The notes: generated by a model from the sequence alone, not told the origin. A stretch of DNA of 64,000 nt from Streptomyces cinnabarinus (GCF_027270315.1 NZ_CP114413.1:5518001-5582000); one strand, 5' to 3'; numbered from the stretch's first letter, positions 26,329 through 34,867 are shown. Numbers and translations are program-made.

Positions 26329-27685
26329 CGTCTTCTTCGTGCCAGCAAGTACACCGAAGTCGCCGCGTATCGCCGTCCTGGCGGACTCTGACACCCGCTG
26401 GAAATGGGGTGCGCTGACAGCGGGCCGCATCGCCCCGGGCCCGTCCATGGAAGCCGGAGCCGAAGGCGGCACGCAAGTCGCCCCCGCCCTCAGCGGATTC
26501 CTGCTGCGCGGCCGGGCCACGCCCACCGCCCGCCAGCTGGCGGAAGTCGGCGTGCGGGCGGAGTCGCTGCGTGAGGTCACGGCGCCGGAGTTCCTGCGCA
26601 CGATGGCCGAGGAGGAGTACGACATCGTCGTGCTCGCCCTCGTCGGCGGCGGTGTCCAGGCCATGCTGCACGGCCTGCAGCGGGTCTGGGAGGGCCGCGA
26701 GCGGCGCCCCGTCGTCGTCACCGGCTACGTCGGCGTCGTCTACGAGAAGCTCGCCGACGGTCTGCTGCTGCGGCACGGCGCCGACCTCGTGCTCGCCAAC
26801 TCCCGCCAGGACGCCGAGCGGTTCCGCGCGGTCTACGAGGGTGTCGGCGCCGACGCCTCGGCCGTCACCGAGGTGGCGCTGCCGTTCCTGGGCGGCGCGC
26901 CCTACGAGGGGGAGCGCGACTCGTACACGGTCGTCTTCGCCGCCCAGCCCTCCGTCCCGGAGAACCGCAGGGACCGGACGTACCTGCTGAACCGGCTGGT
27001 CCAGCACGCGCGGCTGCACCCCGAGCGCGAGGTGCTGCTCAAGCTGCGCTCCAAGCCGGGCGAACACACCACGCACATCGAGGAGTTGCCGTACCAGAAG
27101 CTGGCCCAGAAGCTGGATCTGCCGGACAACTTCCGGCTGGTGTACGGCCACATGGGCGAGGTCCTCGACCGTACCGACCTGCTGGTCACGGTCAGTTCGA
27201 CGGCCGCGCTGGAGTCACTGCACCGCCGGATCCCCACCGTCGTGCTCACCGACCTCGGGGTGCGCGAGACGCTCGGCAACCACCACTTCGTCGGCTCCGG
27301 CTGCCTCGCCTCCTGGGACCAGCTGGACGACGGACACCGTCCGGCGCCCGACGAGGAGTGGGTGGCCCGGCAGGGCGTCGCCGCGGACGGGGCGTACGAG
27401 ACCGCGTTCGACGCGGCCCGGGAGCGGATCGCGAAGCTGCTCGCGCCTTCGGCGGTGCTGCCGCCGCTGACGCCGTACTACACGCCTGTCACGGCGCCGG
27501 GTTATCTGCCCGGGATCCTCGCCCGGCATCACCTCGGGCCCGACGGCAGCGTGTTGCCGGGAGCGCCGTCGGCCGACAAGGAGCCGGGGCCCGTCCGGCA
27601 GATAGTGCGGCGGGCCGCCCGGGGCGCCTATCGGCACGGGGTGCAGCGCGTCGCGCCCGTCATCCGGCGGATGGGGGAGCTGTGA
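26318..27685 (+). CDS. Putative glycosyltransferase of the nonulosonic-acid cluster (DUF6716-like)
   Basis: This 455-residue protein starts at ATG 26318. It has a GT-B-like appearance: SPRIAVLADSDTRWKWGALTAGRI at the N-terminus, VVVLALVGGGVQAMLHGL, a linker, then YTVVFAAQPSVPENRRDRTYLL, LKLRSKPGEH and DLLVTVSSTAALESLHRRIPTVVLTDLG. The latter (S-S-T-A-A-L-E) resembles the CDP/CMP-sugar transferase end seen in polysialyl- and glycerophosphotransferases. The gene leads an operon: its TGA overlaps a GTG and is followed by the cytidylyltransferase. I recall such proteins in Streptomyces databases as putative glycosyltransferases of unknown specificity. It probably assembles the same polymer. Confidence 0.75.
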   Translation: MVPSVFFVPASTPKSPRIAVLADSDTRWKWGALTAGRIAPGPSMEAGAEGGTQVAPALSGFLLRGRATPTARQLAEVGVRAESLREVTAPEFLRTMAEEEYDIVVLALVGGGVQAMLHGLQRVWEGRERRPVVVTGYVGVVYEKLADGLLLRHGADLVLANSRQDAERFRAVYEGVGADASAVTEVALPFLGGAPYEGERDSYTVVFAAQPSVPENRRDRTYLLNRLVQHARLHPEREVLLKLRSKPGEHTTHIEELPYQKLAQKLDLPDNFRLVYGHMGEVLDRTDLLVTVSSTAALESLHRRIPTVVLTDLGVRETLGNHHFVGSGCLASWDQLDDGHRPAPDEEWVARQGVAADGAYETAFDAARERIAKLLAPSAVLPPLTPYYTPVTAPGYLPGILARHHLGPDGSVLPGAPSADKEPGPVRQIVRRAARGAYRHGVQRVAPVIRRMGEL

Positions 27686-27753
27686 TCCCCGCGCCCCAGG
27701 AGAGCGGCCTCGCCGCCCAGACCTCTGCGAACTCTGCACAAGGAGTGCAACCC

Positions 27754-28977
27754 ATGTCCGACTCGCCGACCGGCGCCTCCGTACGCCGTGTGCTCGCGGT
27801 GATTCCCGCCCGCGGTGGCTCCAAGGGTGTGCCCGCGAAGAACCTCGCCCCCGTCGGCGGTGTGCCGCTGGTCGCCCGTGCCGTGCGCGAATGCCTGTCC
27901 GCCCGGCTGGTGACCGATGTGGTCGTCTCCACCGACGACCAGGCGATCGCCTCAGCGGCCCGCTCCGCCGGTGCCGAGGTCGTGCTGCGGCCCGCCGCCA
28001 TCGCCGGGGACACCGCCACCTCCGAGGCCGCCGTGCTGCACGCCATGGACGGCCACGAGGCGCTGCACGGCTCCCCGGTCGACGTGGTGCTGCTAGTGCA
28101 GTGCACCAGCCCGTTCGTGATCCGCGAGGACATCGACGGAGTCGCGGCGGCGGTCGTGGAGAACGGCGCCGACACCGCGGTCACCGTGGCCCCCTTCCAC
28201 GGCTTCGTCTGGCGCGACGCCGAGGAGCCCGCGGAGGGCGGCGTCGGCGTCAACCATGACAAGTCCTACCGCCCCCGCCGCCAGGACCGCCCCCAGGACT
28301 ACCTGGAGACCGGCGCCGCCTACGCGATGGACGCGGCGGGCTTCCGCAAGCACAACCACCGCTTCTTCGGCCGTACGGAACTCGTCCGCACCGACCCGGC
28401 CCGGGTCCTGGAGATCGACGACCCGCACGACCTCGCGCGCGCCCGCGCCCTCGCGCCCCTGTTCGACGCGGACCGCCCCGGTTCGCTGCCGACCGCCGAT
28501 GACATCGACGCGGTCGTCCTGGACTTCGACGGCACCCAGACCGATGACCGGGTGCTGATCGACGCCGATGGAAAGGAGTTCGTCTCCGTGCACCGCGGAG
28601 ACGGCCTCGGCATCGCGGCCCTACGCAAGAGCGAGTTGCGGATGCTGATCCTGTCCACGGAGCAGAACCCGGTCGTAGCCGCCCGCGCACGCAAGCTCCA
28701 GATCCCCGTGCTGCACGGCATCGACCGCAAAGACCTCGCGCTGAAGCAGTGGTGCGAGGAGCAGGGCATCGCGCCGGAGCGCGTGCTCTACGTCGGCAAC
28801 GACGTCAACGACCTCCCGTGCTTCGCCCTCGTGGGCTGGCCCGTGGCGGTCGCGAGCGCCCACGACGTCGTACGCGGCGCCGCACGCGCGGTCACCACCG
28901 TCCCCGGTGGCGACGGCGCCATCCGAGAGATCGCCAGCTGGATCCTCGGCCCCTCTCTCGATTCCCTCACCAAGTAA
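27754..28977 (+). CDS. CMP-nonulosonate cytidylyltransferase fused to HAD phosphatase
   Basis: A 407-residue protein; AAGGAG lies 8 bases before ATG 27754, and a GTG at 27682 overlapping the previous stop is less likely. Residues 10-235 are a NeuA-type CMP-sialate synthase: VLAVIPARGGSKGVPAKN, TDVVVSTDDQAIA, LLVQCTSPFV and the FFGRTELV region. Residues from about 253 are a HAD phosphatase of KdsC/NeuA-C type: VVLDFDGTQTDD (catalytic Asp pair), STEQNPVVAARARKL and LYVGNDVNDLPCF. It would dephosphorylate a nonulosonate 9-phosphate and activate the product with CTP. Together with NeuB this fits the Kdn pathway. Acidic catalytic residues are intact. Confidence 0.9.
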   Translation: MSDSPTGASVRRVLAVIPARGGSKGVPAKNLAPVGGVPLVARAVRECLSARLVTDVVVSTDDQAIASAARSAGAEVVLRPAAIAGDTATSEAAVLHAMDGHEALHGSPVDVVLLVQCTSPFVIREDIDGVAAAVVENGADTAVTVAPFHGFVWRDAEEPAEGGVGVNHDKSYRPRRQDRPQDYLETGAAYAMDAAGFRKHNHRFFGRTELVRTDPARVLEIDDPHDLARARALAPLFDADRPGSLPTADDIDAVVLDFDGTQTDDRVLIDADGKEFVSVHRGDGLGIAALRKSELRMLILSTEQNPVVAARARKLQIPVLHGIDRKDLALKQWCEEQGIAPERVLYVGNDVNDLPCFALVGWPVAVASAHDVVRGAARAVTTVPGGDGAIREIASWILGPSLDSLTK

Positions 28978-28991
28978 GGACTGTTTCCGCC

Positions 28992-29930
28992 ATGAGCAAC
29001 TCCCGTCTTCGCACGTTCGGTTCGTCCCGCCTCGCGGGCCCCGGTCAGCCCGTCTACATCTGCGGCGAGATCGGCATCAACCACAACGGCGAGCTGGAGA
29101 ACGCCTTCAAGCTGATCGACGTGGCGGCCGAGGCCGGCTGCGACGCCGTGAAGTTCCAGAAGCGCACCCCCGAGATCTGCACCCCGCGCGACCAGTGGGA
29201 CATCGAGCGCGACACCCCCTGGGGCCGGATGACCTACATCGACTACCGCCACCGGGTGGAGTTCGGTGAGGACGAGTACCGCCGGATCGACGAGTACTGC
29301 AAGGAGAAGGGGATCGCCTGGTTCGCCTCCCCGTGGGACACCGAGGCCGTCGCCTTCCTGGAGAAGTTCGACGTCCCCGCCCACAAGGTGGCCTCCGCCT
29401 CCCTGACGGACGACGAGCTGCTGCGATCCCTGCGCGCCACGGGCCGCACGGTCATCCTGTCCTCCGGCATGTCGACCCCGAAGCAGATCCGCCACGCGGT
29501 CGAGGTCCTGGGCAGCGACAACATCCTGCTCTGCCACGCCACGTCGACCTACCCGGCCAAGGCCGACGAGCTCAACCTCCGCGTGATCAACACCCTCCAG
29601 GACGAGTACCCGAACGTCCCGATCGGCTACTCCGGCCACGAGACGGGCCTGCAGACCACGCTGGCCGCCGTCGCGCTCGGCGCCACCTTCGTCGAGCGTC
29701 ACATCACCCTCGACCGCGCCATGTGGGGCTCGGACCAGGCCGCGTCCGTCGAGCCGCAGGGCCTGCAGCGCCTGGTGCGCGACATCCGCACCATCGAGGC
29801 GTCCCTCGGCGACGGCGTCAAGAAGGTCTACGACTCCGAGCTCGGCCCGATGAAGAAGCTGCGCCGCGTCCAGGGCGTCATCGCCGAGGCGGAGATCGCC
29901 GCGGCGGCCGGCGAGCCGGTGTCGGTCTGA
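28992..29930 (+). CDS. NeuB family nonulosonate (Kdn/Neu) synthase, short form
   Basis: A 312-residue TIM-barrel enzyme from ATG 28992, 14 bases after the cytidylyltransferase stop. Family motifs are ICGEIGINHNGELENAFKLID, DAVKFQKRTPEICTP, VPAHKVASASLTDDELL, LLCHATSTYPAKADELN, GYSGHETGLQTTLAAVALGA and VERHITLDRAMWGSDQAASVEP. It condenses phosphoenolpyruvate with a six-carbon sugar (ManNAc, mannose or their 6-phosphates). Typical NeuB is about 350 residues with a C-terminal antifreeze-like SAF domain; that domain is absent here, and only 99 bases separate it from the next gene. No NeuC epimerase is nearby, so mannose-derived Kdn is more likely than Neu5Ac. Confidence 0.92.
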   Translation: MSNSRLRTFGSSRLAGPGQPVYICGEIGINHNGELENAFKLIDVAAEAGCDAVKFQKRTPEICTPRDQWDIERDTPWGRMTYIDYRHRVEFGEDEYRRIDEYCKEKGIAWFASPWDTEAVAFLEKFDVPAHKVASASLTDDELLRSLRATGRTVILSSGMSTPKQIRHAVEVLGSDNILLCHATSTYPAKADELNLRVINTLQDEYPNVPIGYSGHETGLQTTLAAVALGATFVERHITLDRAMWGSDQAASVEPQGLQRLVRDIRTIEASLGDGVKKVYDSELGPMKKLRRVQGVIAEAEIAAAAGEPVSV

Positions 29931-29940
29931 CCTGATCCAG

Positions 29941-29970
29941 AAGGATCTGTCACGATCTGATCAGATCCTT
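29941..29970. terminator. Hairpin after the synthase gene
   Basis: AAGGATCTG and CAGATCCTT form a 9-bp perfect stem with a 12-base loop, followed by TT. It may end or attenuate the synthase transcript before the gene at 30030. Confidence 0.5.
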
Positions 29971-30029
29971 TCGGAATCACCCTGATTCATTCCTCCCCGC
30001 TTCCCCTACGACGGGACGGTCGTACGTAG

Positions 30030-31100
30030 ATGAGCCCCCGCGCCGGGAACGCCGGCACCCGCACTCTCGCGTTCGTGGAGAGTCCGGTACAGCTGCTGAA
30101 CGTGCTGGAGTGGGCGTATGCGCAGGAGCATGCGCTCGGCGCGGGGCTCACCGTGGTGGTCCTGGCCCCGGTCGATCCGATGACCCGTGGCCAGCTGCGC
30201 CGTATGGCGGAGCTGGCGCGCGAGGAGGGGCACGAGGTCCGCTGGGAGGAGGCGCGGGGCGGCGCGGCGGCGCCGTTCCACACGATCGGGGGCCTGGCGG
30301 GCACGCTCCGCCGGGTTCCCCGGGTGGTCCTGGGGGACCCCTTCTCCCGCTACGTCCAACTCCTGCTGACGATCACCCGGGCCCGGGACCTGGTGGTCGT
30401 GGACGACGGTACGGCGACGATGGAGTTCGTCGGCCAACTGGCCCGCGGTGAACGCCTGGTGCGCTGGCACCGCAAGGGCGGCCGCCCGGGCCCCCGGGAC
30501 CTGATCCTCGCCCCGGCCTCCTCGGCGGCGCGGCGCAAGCTGACGCCGGGGGAGAAGCGCAGGGTGGAGATCTTCTCCTCGATGCCGATGGAGGAGACCC
30601 TGCCGGGCCTGACGGTGTCGTCGAACGACTTCGCCTGGACCCGCTCGCGCTTCGGCCCGCCGCGCATCAGCAAGGGCGCCGACATGGTCGGCACGTCGCT
30701 GGTGGAAACGGGCGTGGTGGACGCCGACCGCTACCTGGACGCGGTCCGCTCCCTGGCCAAGACCCACGGCGCGACGCGCTACTTCGCGCACCGCCGCGAG
30801 AGCACGGAGAAGCTGCACCGCCTGGCGGTCGAGACCGGCCTGGAAATAGTCCGCCCGGACCTCCCCCTGGAACTGATCGCCCGCCGAGGCCCGATAGGGC
30901 GCACCATCCTCAGCTTCCCGTCCACGGTCGTCCACACCCTCCCCCTGGCCCTGGTCGGCACGGACGTCCGGGTAGCGGTCTGCGACATCGACCCCACCTG
31001 GCTCACCACCCACGCCTCCCCCCGAGCCCAGGGCTTCCTCTCCGGCGTAACGGGCTCGGCGAAGGACGTCCACCGCCTGGCGGCGGTGAGCGCGACCTGA
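30030..31100 (+). CDS. Putative sialyltransferase-like glycosyltransferase
   Basis: A 356-residue protein starting at ATG 30030 with a weak ribosome site. The N-terminal TLAFVESPVQLLNVLEWAYA, the middle DLVVVDDGTATMEFVGQLA, and the late KTHGATRYFAHRRESTEKLHRLA and GRTILSFPSTVVHTLPLALVGTDVRV are the pattern of bacterial lipooligosaccharide sialyltransferases (GT52-like: an H-R-R-E segment and a Ser-Thr-Val motif). It is the last gene of the plus-strand group with the cytidylyltransferase and synthase. It therefore likely uses the CMP-sugar they make. Family assignment is by motif memory, so moderate certainty. No signal peptide. Confidence 0.68.
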   Translation: MSPRAGNAGTRTLAFVESPVQLLNVLEWAYAQEHALGAGLTVVVLAPVDPMTRGQLRRMAELAREEGHEVRWEEARGGAAAPFHTIGGLAGTLRRVPRVVLGDPFSRYVQLLLTITRARDLVVVDDGTATMEFVGQLARGERLVRWHRKGGRPGPRDLILAPASSAARRKLTPGEKRRVEIFSSMPMEETLPGLTVSSNDFAWTRSRFGPPRISKGADMVGTSLVETGVVDADRYLDAVRSLAKTHGATRYFAHRRESTEKLHRLAVETGLEIVRPDLPLELIARRGPIGRTILSFPSTVVHTLPLALVGTDVRVAVCDIDPTWLTTHASPRAQGFLSGVTGSAKDVHRLAAVSAT

Positions 31101-31210
31101 GCCGCCGCGTGCGGCCACGGCGATTTCCGGGAACCCGGCCGCTGGACGACGGCTGAAACTTGGTATGGACCTGCCAAGGTGATGGTCCTACGGTGCGAGC
31201 GGTGTGCTCG

Positions 31211-31224
31211 TGAGAGCGCTCTCA
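31211..31224. promoter_or_regulatory. LacI-type palindrome upstream of protease gene
   Basis: TGAGAGCGCTCTCA is a perfect 14-bp palindrome, 36 bases before ATG 31261. It differs at two symmetric positions from the known Streptomyces CebR operator TGGGAGCGCTCCCA, so a LacI-family regulator is plausible. Confidence 0.6.
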
Positions 31225-31260
31225 GCCCTCCCGCTCCCCAGGACCCCACCAGGAGGCCCC

Positions 31261-32409
31261 ATGAAACGCACCGTCGCCCTGCGCGCCGCCGCAGCGGCCC
31301 TGTTGCTCGCCACCGGACTCGGTACCGCCCAGGCCGGTGCCGCGAGTGCCGCTCCTTCCGCCACGCGGACCGAGGCCTCCGTCTCGCCGGGGATGCTTGA
31401 CGCCATGCGTCGGGATCTCGGGCTCACCGAGGCACAGGCGAAGGAGCGGCTGCGTGCGGAAGCCGCCGCCGTGGGTACCGAGAAGGCCGCCCGGGCCGCT
31501 GCCGGGCGGGCGTACGGCGGCTCGTGGTACGAGGCGTCCACCGGCAGAGTCGTCGTCGCCCTCACCGACGGGGCCAAGGTCGACGACGTGCGCGAACTCG
31601 GCGCCGACACACGGCTCGTGAAGCACAGCGCCGCTGCCCTGGACCGCGCCAAGTCACGGCTCGACTCGCTGTCCGCGCCGGCCGGGGTCGCCGGGTCGCA
31701 CGTCGATGCCGAGGCCAACTCGGTCGTGGTCACCGTTGTGCGCGGCGAGCGGAACGCCCCCGCGGTGCGGGACTTCGTCGAGCGCGCACACCGCAACGGT
31801 CCCCTCACCGTCGTGCAGACCTCCGAGGCTCCGCGCACCTACGCCGCCGGCACCGTCGGCGGTGACCCCTACTACACCGGCAACGTCCGCTGCTCGATCG
31901 GCTTCTCCGTGCACGGCGGCTTCGTCACGGCCGGCCACTGCGGGCAGGCCGGGGCGTCGGTACGCGGCTGGGACGGCTCGGCCATGGGCACCTTCCAGGG
32001 GTCCTCGTTCCCCGGCAATGACTACGCGTACGTCAGCATCCACAGCGGCTGGTGGACCGTACCGGTCGTACTCGGCTGGGGAACCATCCCGGACCGTCTC
32101 GTCCGCGGCTCCGCGGAAGCGCCGGTGGGTACGTCCATATGCCGCTCCGGCTCCACCACCCACTGGCGCTGCGGCACCGTCCTGGCGAAGAACGAGACCG
32201 TCAACTACAGCCAGGGCGCGGTCCACCAGATGACGAAGACCAGCGTCTGCGCCGAGGGCGGCGACTCCGGTGGCTCCTTCATCAGCGGTGACCAGGCCCA
32301 GGGCGTCACCTCCGGCGGCTGGGGCAACTGCTCCAGCGGCGGCCAGACCTGGTTCCAGCCGGTGAACGAGATCCTCTCCCGCTACGGGCTCACCCTCCAC
32401 ACCGCCTGA
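31261..32409 (+). CDS. Secreted S1 family serine protease (streptogrisin-like)
   Basis: A 382-residue preproprotein; AGGAGG lies 4 bases before ATG 31261. Residues 1-31 are a signal peptide (MKRTVALRAAAAALLLATGLG...ASAAP). A propeptide of the alpha-lytic protease type follows, and the mature domain begins near TVGGDPYYTGNVRCSIGF. The catalytic triad is visible: His in VTAGHCG, Asp in FPGNDYAYV, Ser in CAEGGDSGGSF. Cysteine pairs flank His and Ser as in streptogrisins. It degrades extracellular protein after autocatalytic maturation. A LacI-type palindrome and a CTTGG/CCAAG inverted repeat (31159-31178) lie upstream. The 3' end overlaps the convergent methyltransferase by 20 bases. Confidence 0.95.
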   Translation: MKRTVALRAAAAALLLATGLGTAQAGAASAAPSATRTEASVSPGMLDAMRRDLGLTEAQAKERLRAEAAAVGTEKAARAAAGRAYGGSWYEASTGRVVVALTDGAKVDDVRELGADTRLVKHSAAALDRAKSRLDSLSAPAGVAGSHVDAEANSVVVTVVRGERNAPAVRDFVERAHRNGPLTVVQTSEAPRTYAAGTVGGDPYYTGNVRCSIGFSVHGGFVTAGHCGQAGASVRGWDGSAMGTFQGSSFPGNDYAYVSIHSGWWTVPVVLGWGTIPDRLVRGSAEAPVGTSICRSGSTTHWRCGTVLAKNETVNYSQGAVHQMTKTSVCAEGGDSGGSFISGDQAQGVTSGGWGNCSSGGQTWFQPVNEILSRYGLTLHTA

Positions 32410-33058
32410 CCAGCAAGAACGCCCGAGCCCTCGTCTCCTCCTCCACCGGCTCCCGCACCACCCTCGCCCGGACCTGGAGGCCCGCCTTGCCCAGGTGGGC
32501 CTCCACCGTCTCCGGCGTGCGCAGGTAGTAGTGCAGGGAGATGTCCTTGCCGAACCGTTCCGTCAGGTGCATGAGTTCGTCTGAGTCGCCGGTCTGGAAG
32601 GAGAGGAGGGCGTGGCCGCCCGGGACCAGGACGCGGTGGAACTCGGCGAAGGCCGCCGTCAGGTGGTCCGTCGGGATGTGGATGGTCGAGTACAGGGCGG
32701 TGATGCCGCCCAGCGTCTCGTCCGGCAGGTCGAGGGACGTCATCGTGCCGACGTGGAAGCGCAGGTGCGGATGGGCCTCGCGGGCCAGCGCCACCATCCG
32801 CGGGGAGACGTCCACCCCGAAGACCGGGACGCCGAGGGCGTGCAGCCGGGCGGTGACATCGCCGGGACCGCTGCCCAGGTCGCCCACCGGCGCCGTACCG
32901 TGCGCGCGTACCTGCTCGGCGAAGGCGGCCAGCAGAGCCCGCTCCAGGGGATGCCCGGCCAGGCTGTCGGGGTGGCGGTCGGTGTAGGGGGTGGCTATCG
33001 CGTCGTACGACGTCCTGGTGGCCCGTACGAAGTCCGGGTCTGTGGTCGGATCCGTCAC
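32390..33058 (-). CDS. SAM-dependent methyltransferase (Methyltransf_11/25)
   Basis: A 222-residue class I methyltransferase. GTG 33058 is preferred because TDPTTDPDFVRATRTSYDAIATPYTDRH is the usual start; an upstream frame to 33127 adds 23 unlikely residues. PVGDLGSGPGDVTARLHALG is the SAM motif I, FGVDVSPRMVALAREAHP is motif II, and LVPGGHALLSFQTGD closes the fold. It probably methylates a small molecule. It converges with the protease gene (20-base overlap) and is divergent from the PH-domain membrane protein. No pathway context is evident. Confidence 0.85.
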   Translation of the reverse strand: MTDPTTDPDFVRATRTSYDAIATPYTDRHPDSLAGHPLERALLAAFAEQVRAHGTAPVGDLGSGPGDVTARLHALGVPVFGVDVSPRMVALAREAHPHLRFHVGTMTSLDLPDETLGGITALYSTIHIPTDHLTAAFAEFHRVLVPGGHALLSFQTGDSDELMHLTERFGKDISLHYYLRTPETVEAHLGKAGLQVRARVVREPVEEETRARAFLLVRRCGG

Positions 33059-33168
33059 GTGGCCGGAGCCTACCCAGGGCAGCGGTGCGCCGTCGGCAAC
33101 TTCACCCATCGGAAAGCTGCCGGACACCGGACAGGTCCCCGCGTCCTGAGCACGTCAGGATGGTCGGC

Positions 33169-34698
33169 GTGAACAGCGGTGGTGTGGGTGACGTCGTCCT
33201 TCGGTCGCGATGGCGGCGGGCCCTCTGGGGTGTCGTCGGGATCACGGCCGCCGGCGTCCTCCTCGCCGCCCTCGGCCTCGCCCTGGGCGGTCCGGCGCCG
33301 CTGGCCGGTGCCGGCGCGCTCTTCCTCGGCCTCGGTCTCGCCGCGCTGCGCTCCGCCACCGCCGAGGTCCGCGCCGACGCCCGCGGCATCCACACCCGGG
33401 GCCGGACCACGCCCTGGCCGGACGTCGCCGACCTGCGCGTACGGGTGAAGACCTGGCCCCGGGGCGAGGAGTCCCGGCACGTCCTCGTGGCCCCGCCCCA
33501 GGGGCCCGCGCGACAGCTGCCCCTGCCCGTCGGGTGGGGCGGCGCCGACCAGGACTTCGACACCGGCCTGGAGGCGTTGCGCGCCCTGCACCGGCGCCAT
33601 GGAAACCCCGAGTCGGACCATCTCGTCGTCGTCTCCCGGCGCACCGCCGGACGCGGCTCGGTCTGGTCGCCGGTCCTGTGTGTCCTGCTGCTGGCGGGCG
33701 CGGGCCTCACCGCCTGGTTCGTCCCCCGGGCCGACGCCGACCGGCGGGCGTGGGAGGCGGCCGTCCCGTGCGCCGCCGCGACCCCCGCCGAGGACCGGCG
33801 CGAGTGCCTGACGCGCATCCCGGCCGTGATCGAGCGGACCGACGACGACGGGCCGAAGCGCGGCGGCGTGCTGTACTTCGCCGACGACCGCCCAGTCGAC
33901 CGGCTCCGGGTCTCGCAGGAGGCGGTTCAGGAGTTCGGGCCCGGGGACGAGGTGGAGCTCACCGCCTGGCGCGGCGAGGTGCGGGAGATCGCCGGGAGCC
34001 GCTACGTCTGGCGCGAGCATGTCGCCCCGCCCGGTGACCTGGCCGCCGTATCGGCCGGACTCGCCCTCGCCGCCGGATACCCCGCCGCCCGGATGCTGAC
34101 GCGCCGCCGCGGCCGCCGCCTCCCCGACGGCGAGGTCCTGCCCTCGGCCCTGCCCTTCGCCGCCGTCCTCGCCGGGACCGGAGCCTGGCTGCTGCCGCTG
34201 TGCCACCGCCACCCCACGACCCTCCTCGACTCGCCCACGACGATCATCTGGGCGGTCGCGGGCACCGCCGCCTCGCTGGGCATGGCCGCCCTGGCCTGGC
34301 GCGCCACCCGGGTCCGGCCCCCCGGCGACACGGACGCCCCCGCCGAGCAGGGGGAAGTCTTCGTGCGTGCCCACTTCCTGGAGTCGACCGACTACAACCC
34401 GCACGGCTTCGGCACCCACATCGCCCTCGGCGGCGACGAGCCGCCCGCGGTGACCCCCGGCCCCGACCGTTTCGCCGCACGGACCGTCCCCGCCCGGCGG
34501 CTCACCGTCAGGCAGGTGCGCCGGGCCCGGGGCACCGACGGCGACCTCGTGCCCCGGAGCTGGCACATCGCCGAGCTCGACGACGCCGGCACCCCGGTCC
34601 GCCTGGCCGCCGCCCCGGCCGATCTGACCCGCGTCCTGCGCGCCCTGGCGGCCGCAGGAACGCTCGAGGACGCCTCGACTCCGGGTTCCGACAGATGA
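33169..34698 (+). CDS. Membrane protein with PH-like domain
   Basis: About 509 residues from GTG 33169 (AGGA 8 bases upstream); ATG 33160 is the alternative. Two hydrophobic hairpins open the protein (LWGVVGITAAGVLLAALGLALGG and LAGAGALFLGLGLAAL), followed by a bacterial PH-like beta domain (ADARGIHTRGRTTPWPDVADLRV). Another membrane segment lies near VLCVLLLAGAGLTAWFV. Then comes an extracellular domain with CAAATPAEDRRECL, further helices (AVLAGTGAWLLPL, IIWAVAGTAASLGMAALAW) and a cytosolic tail. This architecture is common in Streptomyces membrane proteins with unknown roles. No enzyme motif is visible. Confidence 0.8.
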   Translation: MNSGGVGDVVLRSRWRRALWGVVGITAAGVLLAALGLALGGPAPLAGAGALFLGLGLAALRSATAEVRADARGIHTRGRTTPWPDVADLRVRVKTWPRGEESRHVLVAPPQGPARQLPLPVGWGGADQDFDTGLEALRALHRRHGNPESDHLVVVSRRTAGRGSVWSPVLCVLLLAGAGLTAWFVPRADADRRAWEAAVPCAAATPAEDRRECLTRIPAVIERTDDDGPKRGGVLYFADDRPVDRLRVSQEAVQEFGPGDEVELTAWRGEVREIAGSRYVWREHVAPPGDLAAVSAGLALAAGYPAARMLTRRRGRRLPDGEVLPSALPFAAVLAGTGAWLLPLCHRHPTTLLDSPTTIIWAVAGTAASLGMAALAWRATRVRPPGDTDAPAEQGEVFVRAHFLESTDYNPHGFGTHIALGGDEPPAVTPGPDRFAARTVPARRLTVRQVRRARGTDGDLVPRSWHIAELDDAGTPVRLAAAPADLTRVLRALAAAGTLEDASTPGSDR

Positions 34699-34867
34699 AC
34701 AGAACCGACGCGGCCGTGCGGGGCGTGGTAAGGGTTGGTAGGAGAGCGGATGGGTGGTCATGATCGACTCGCTCGAAAAGTGAGGGAGTTTACCCATCCC
34801 AACCCACGCCTATGCGCCTGGCGGTCAGTTTTTCTTCCCCTAACGGGCTGAACTTTTGTTGATCGAG

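Noticed and set aside
29931..30029. Frameshifted SAF domain after the short NeuB gene
   Set aside because: Only 99 bases separate the genes and they hold a hairpin rather than coding sequence, so the domain is absent, not broken.
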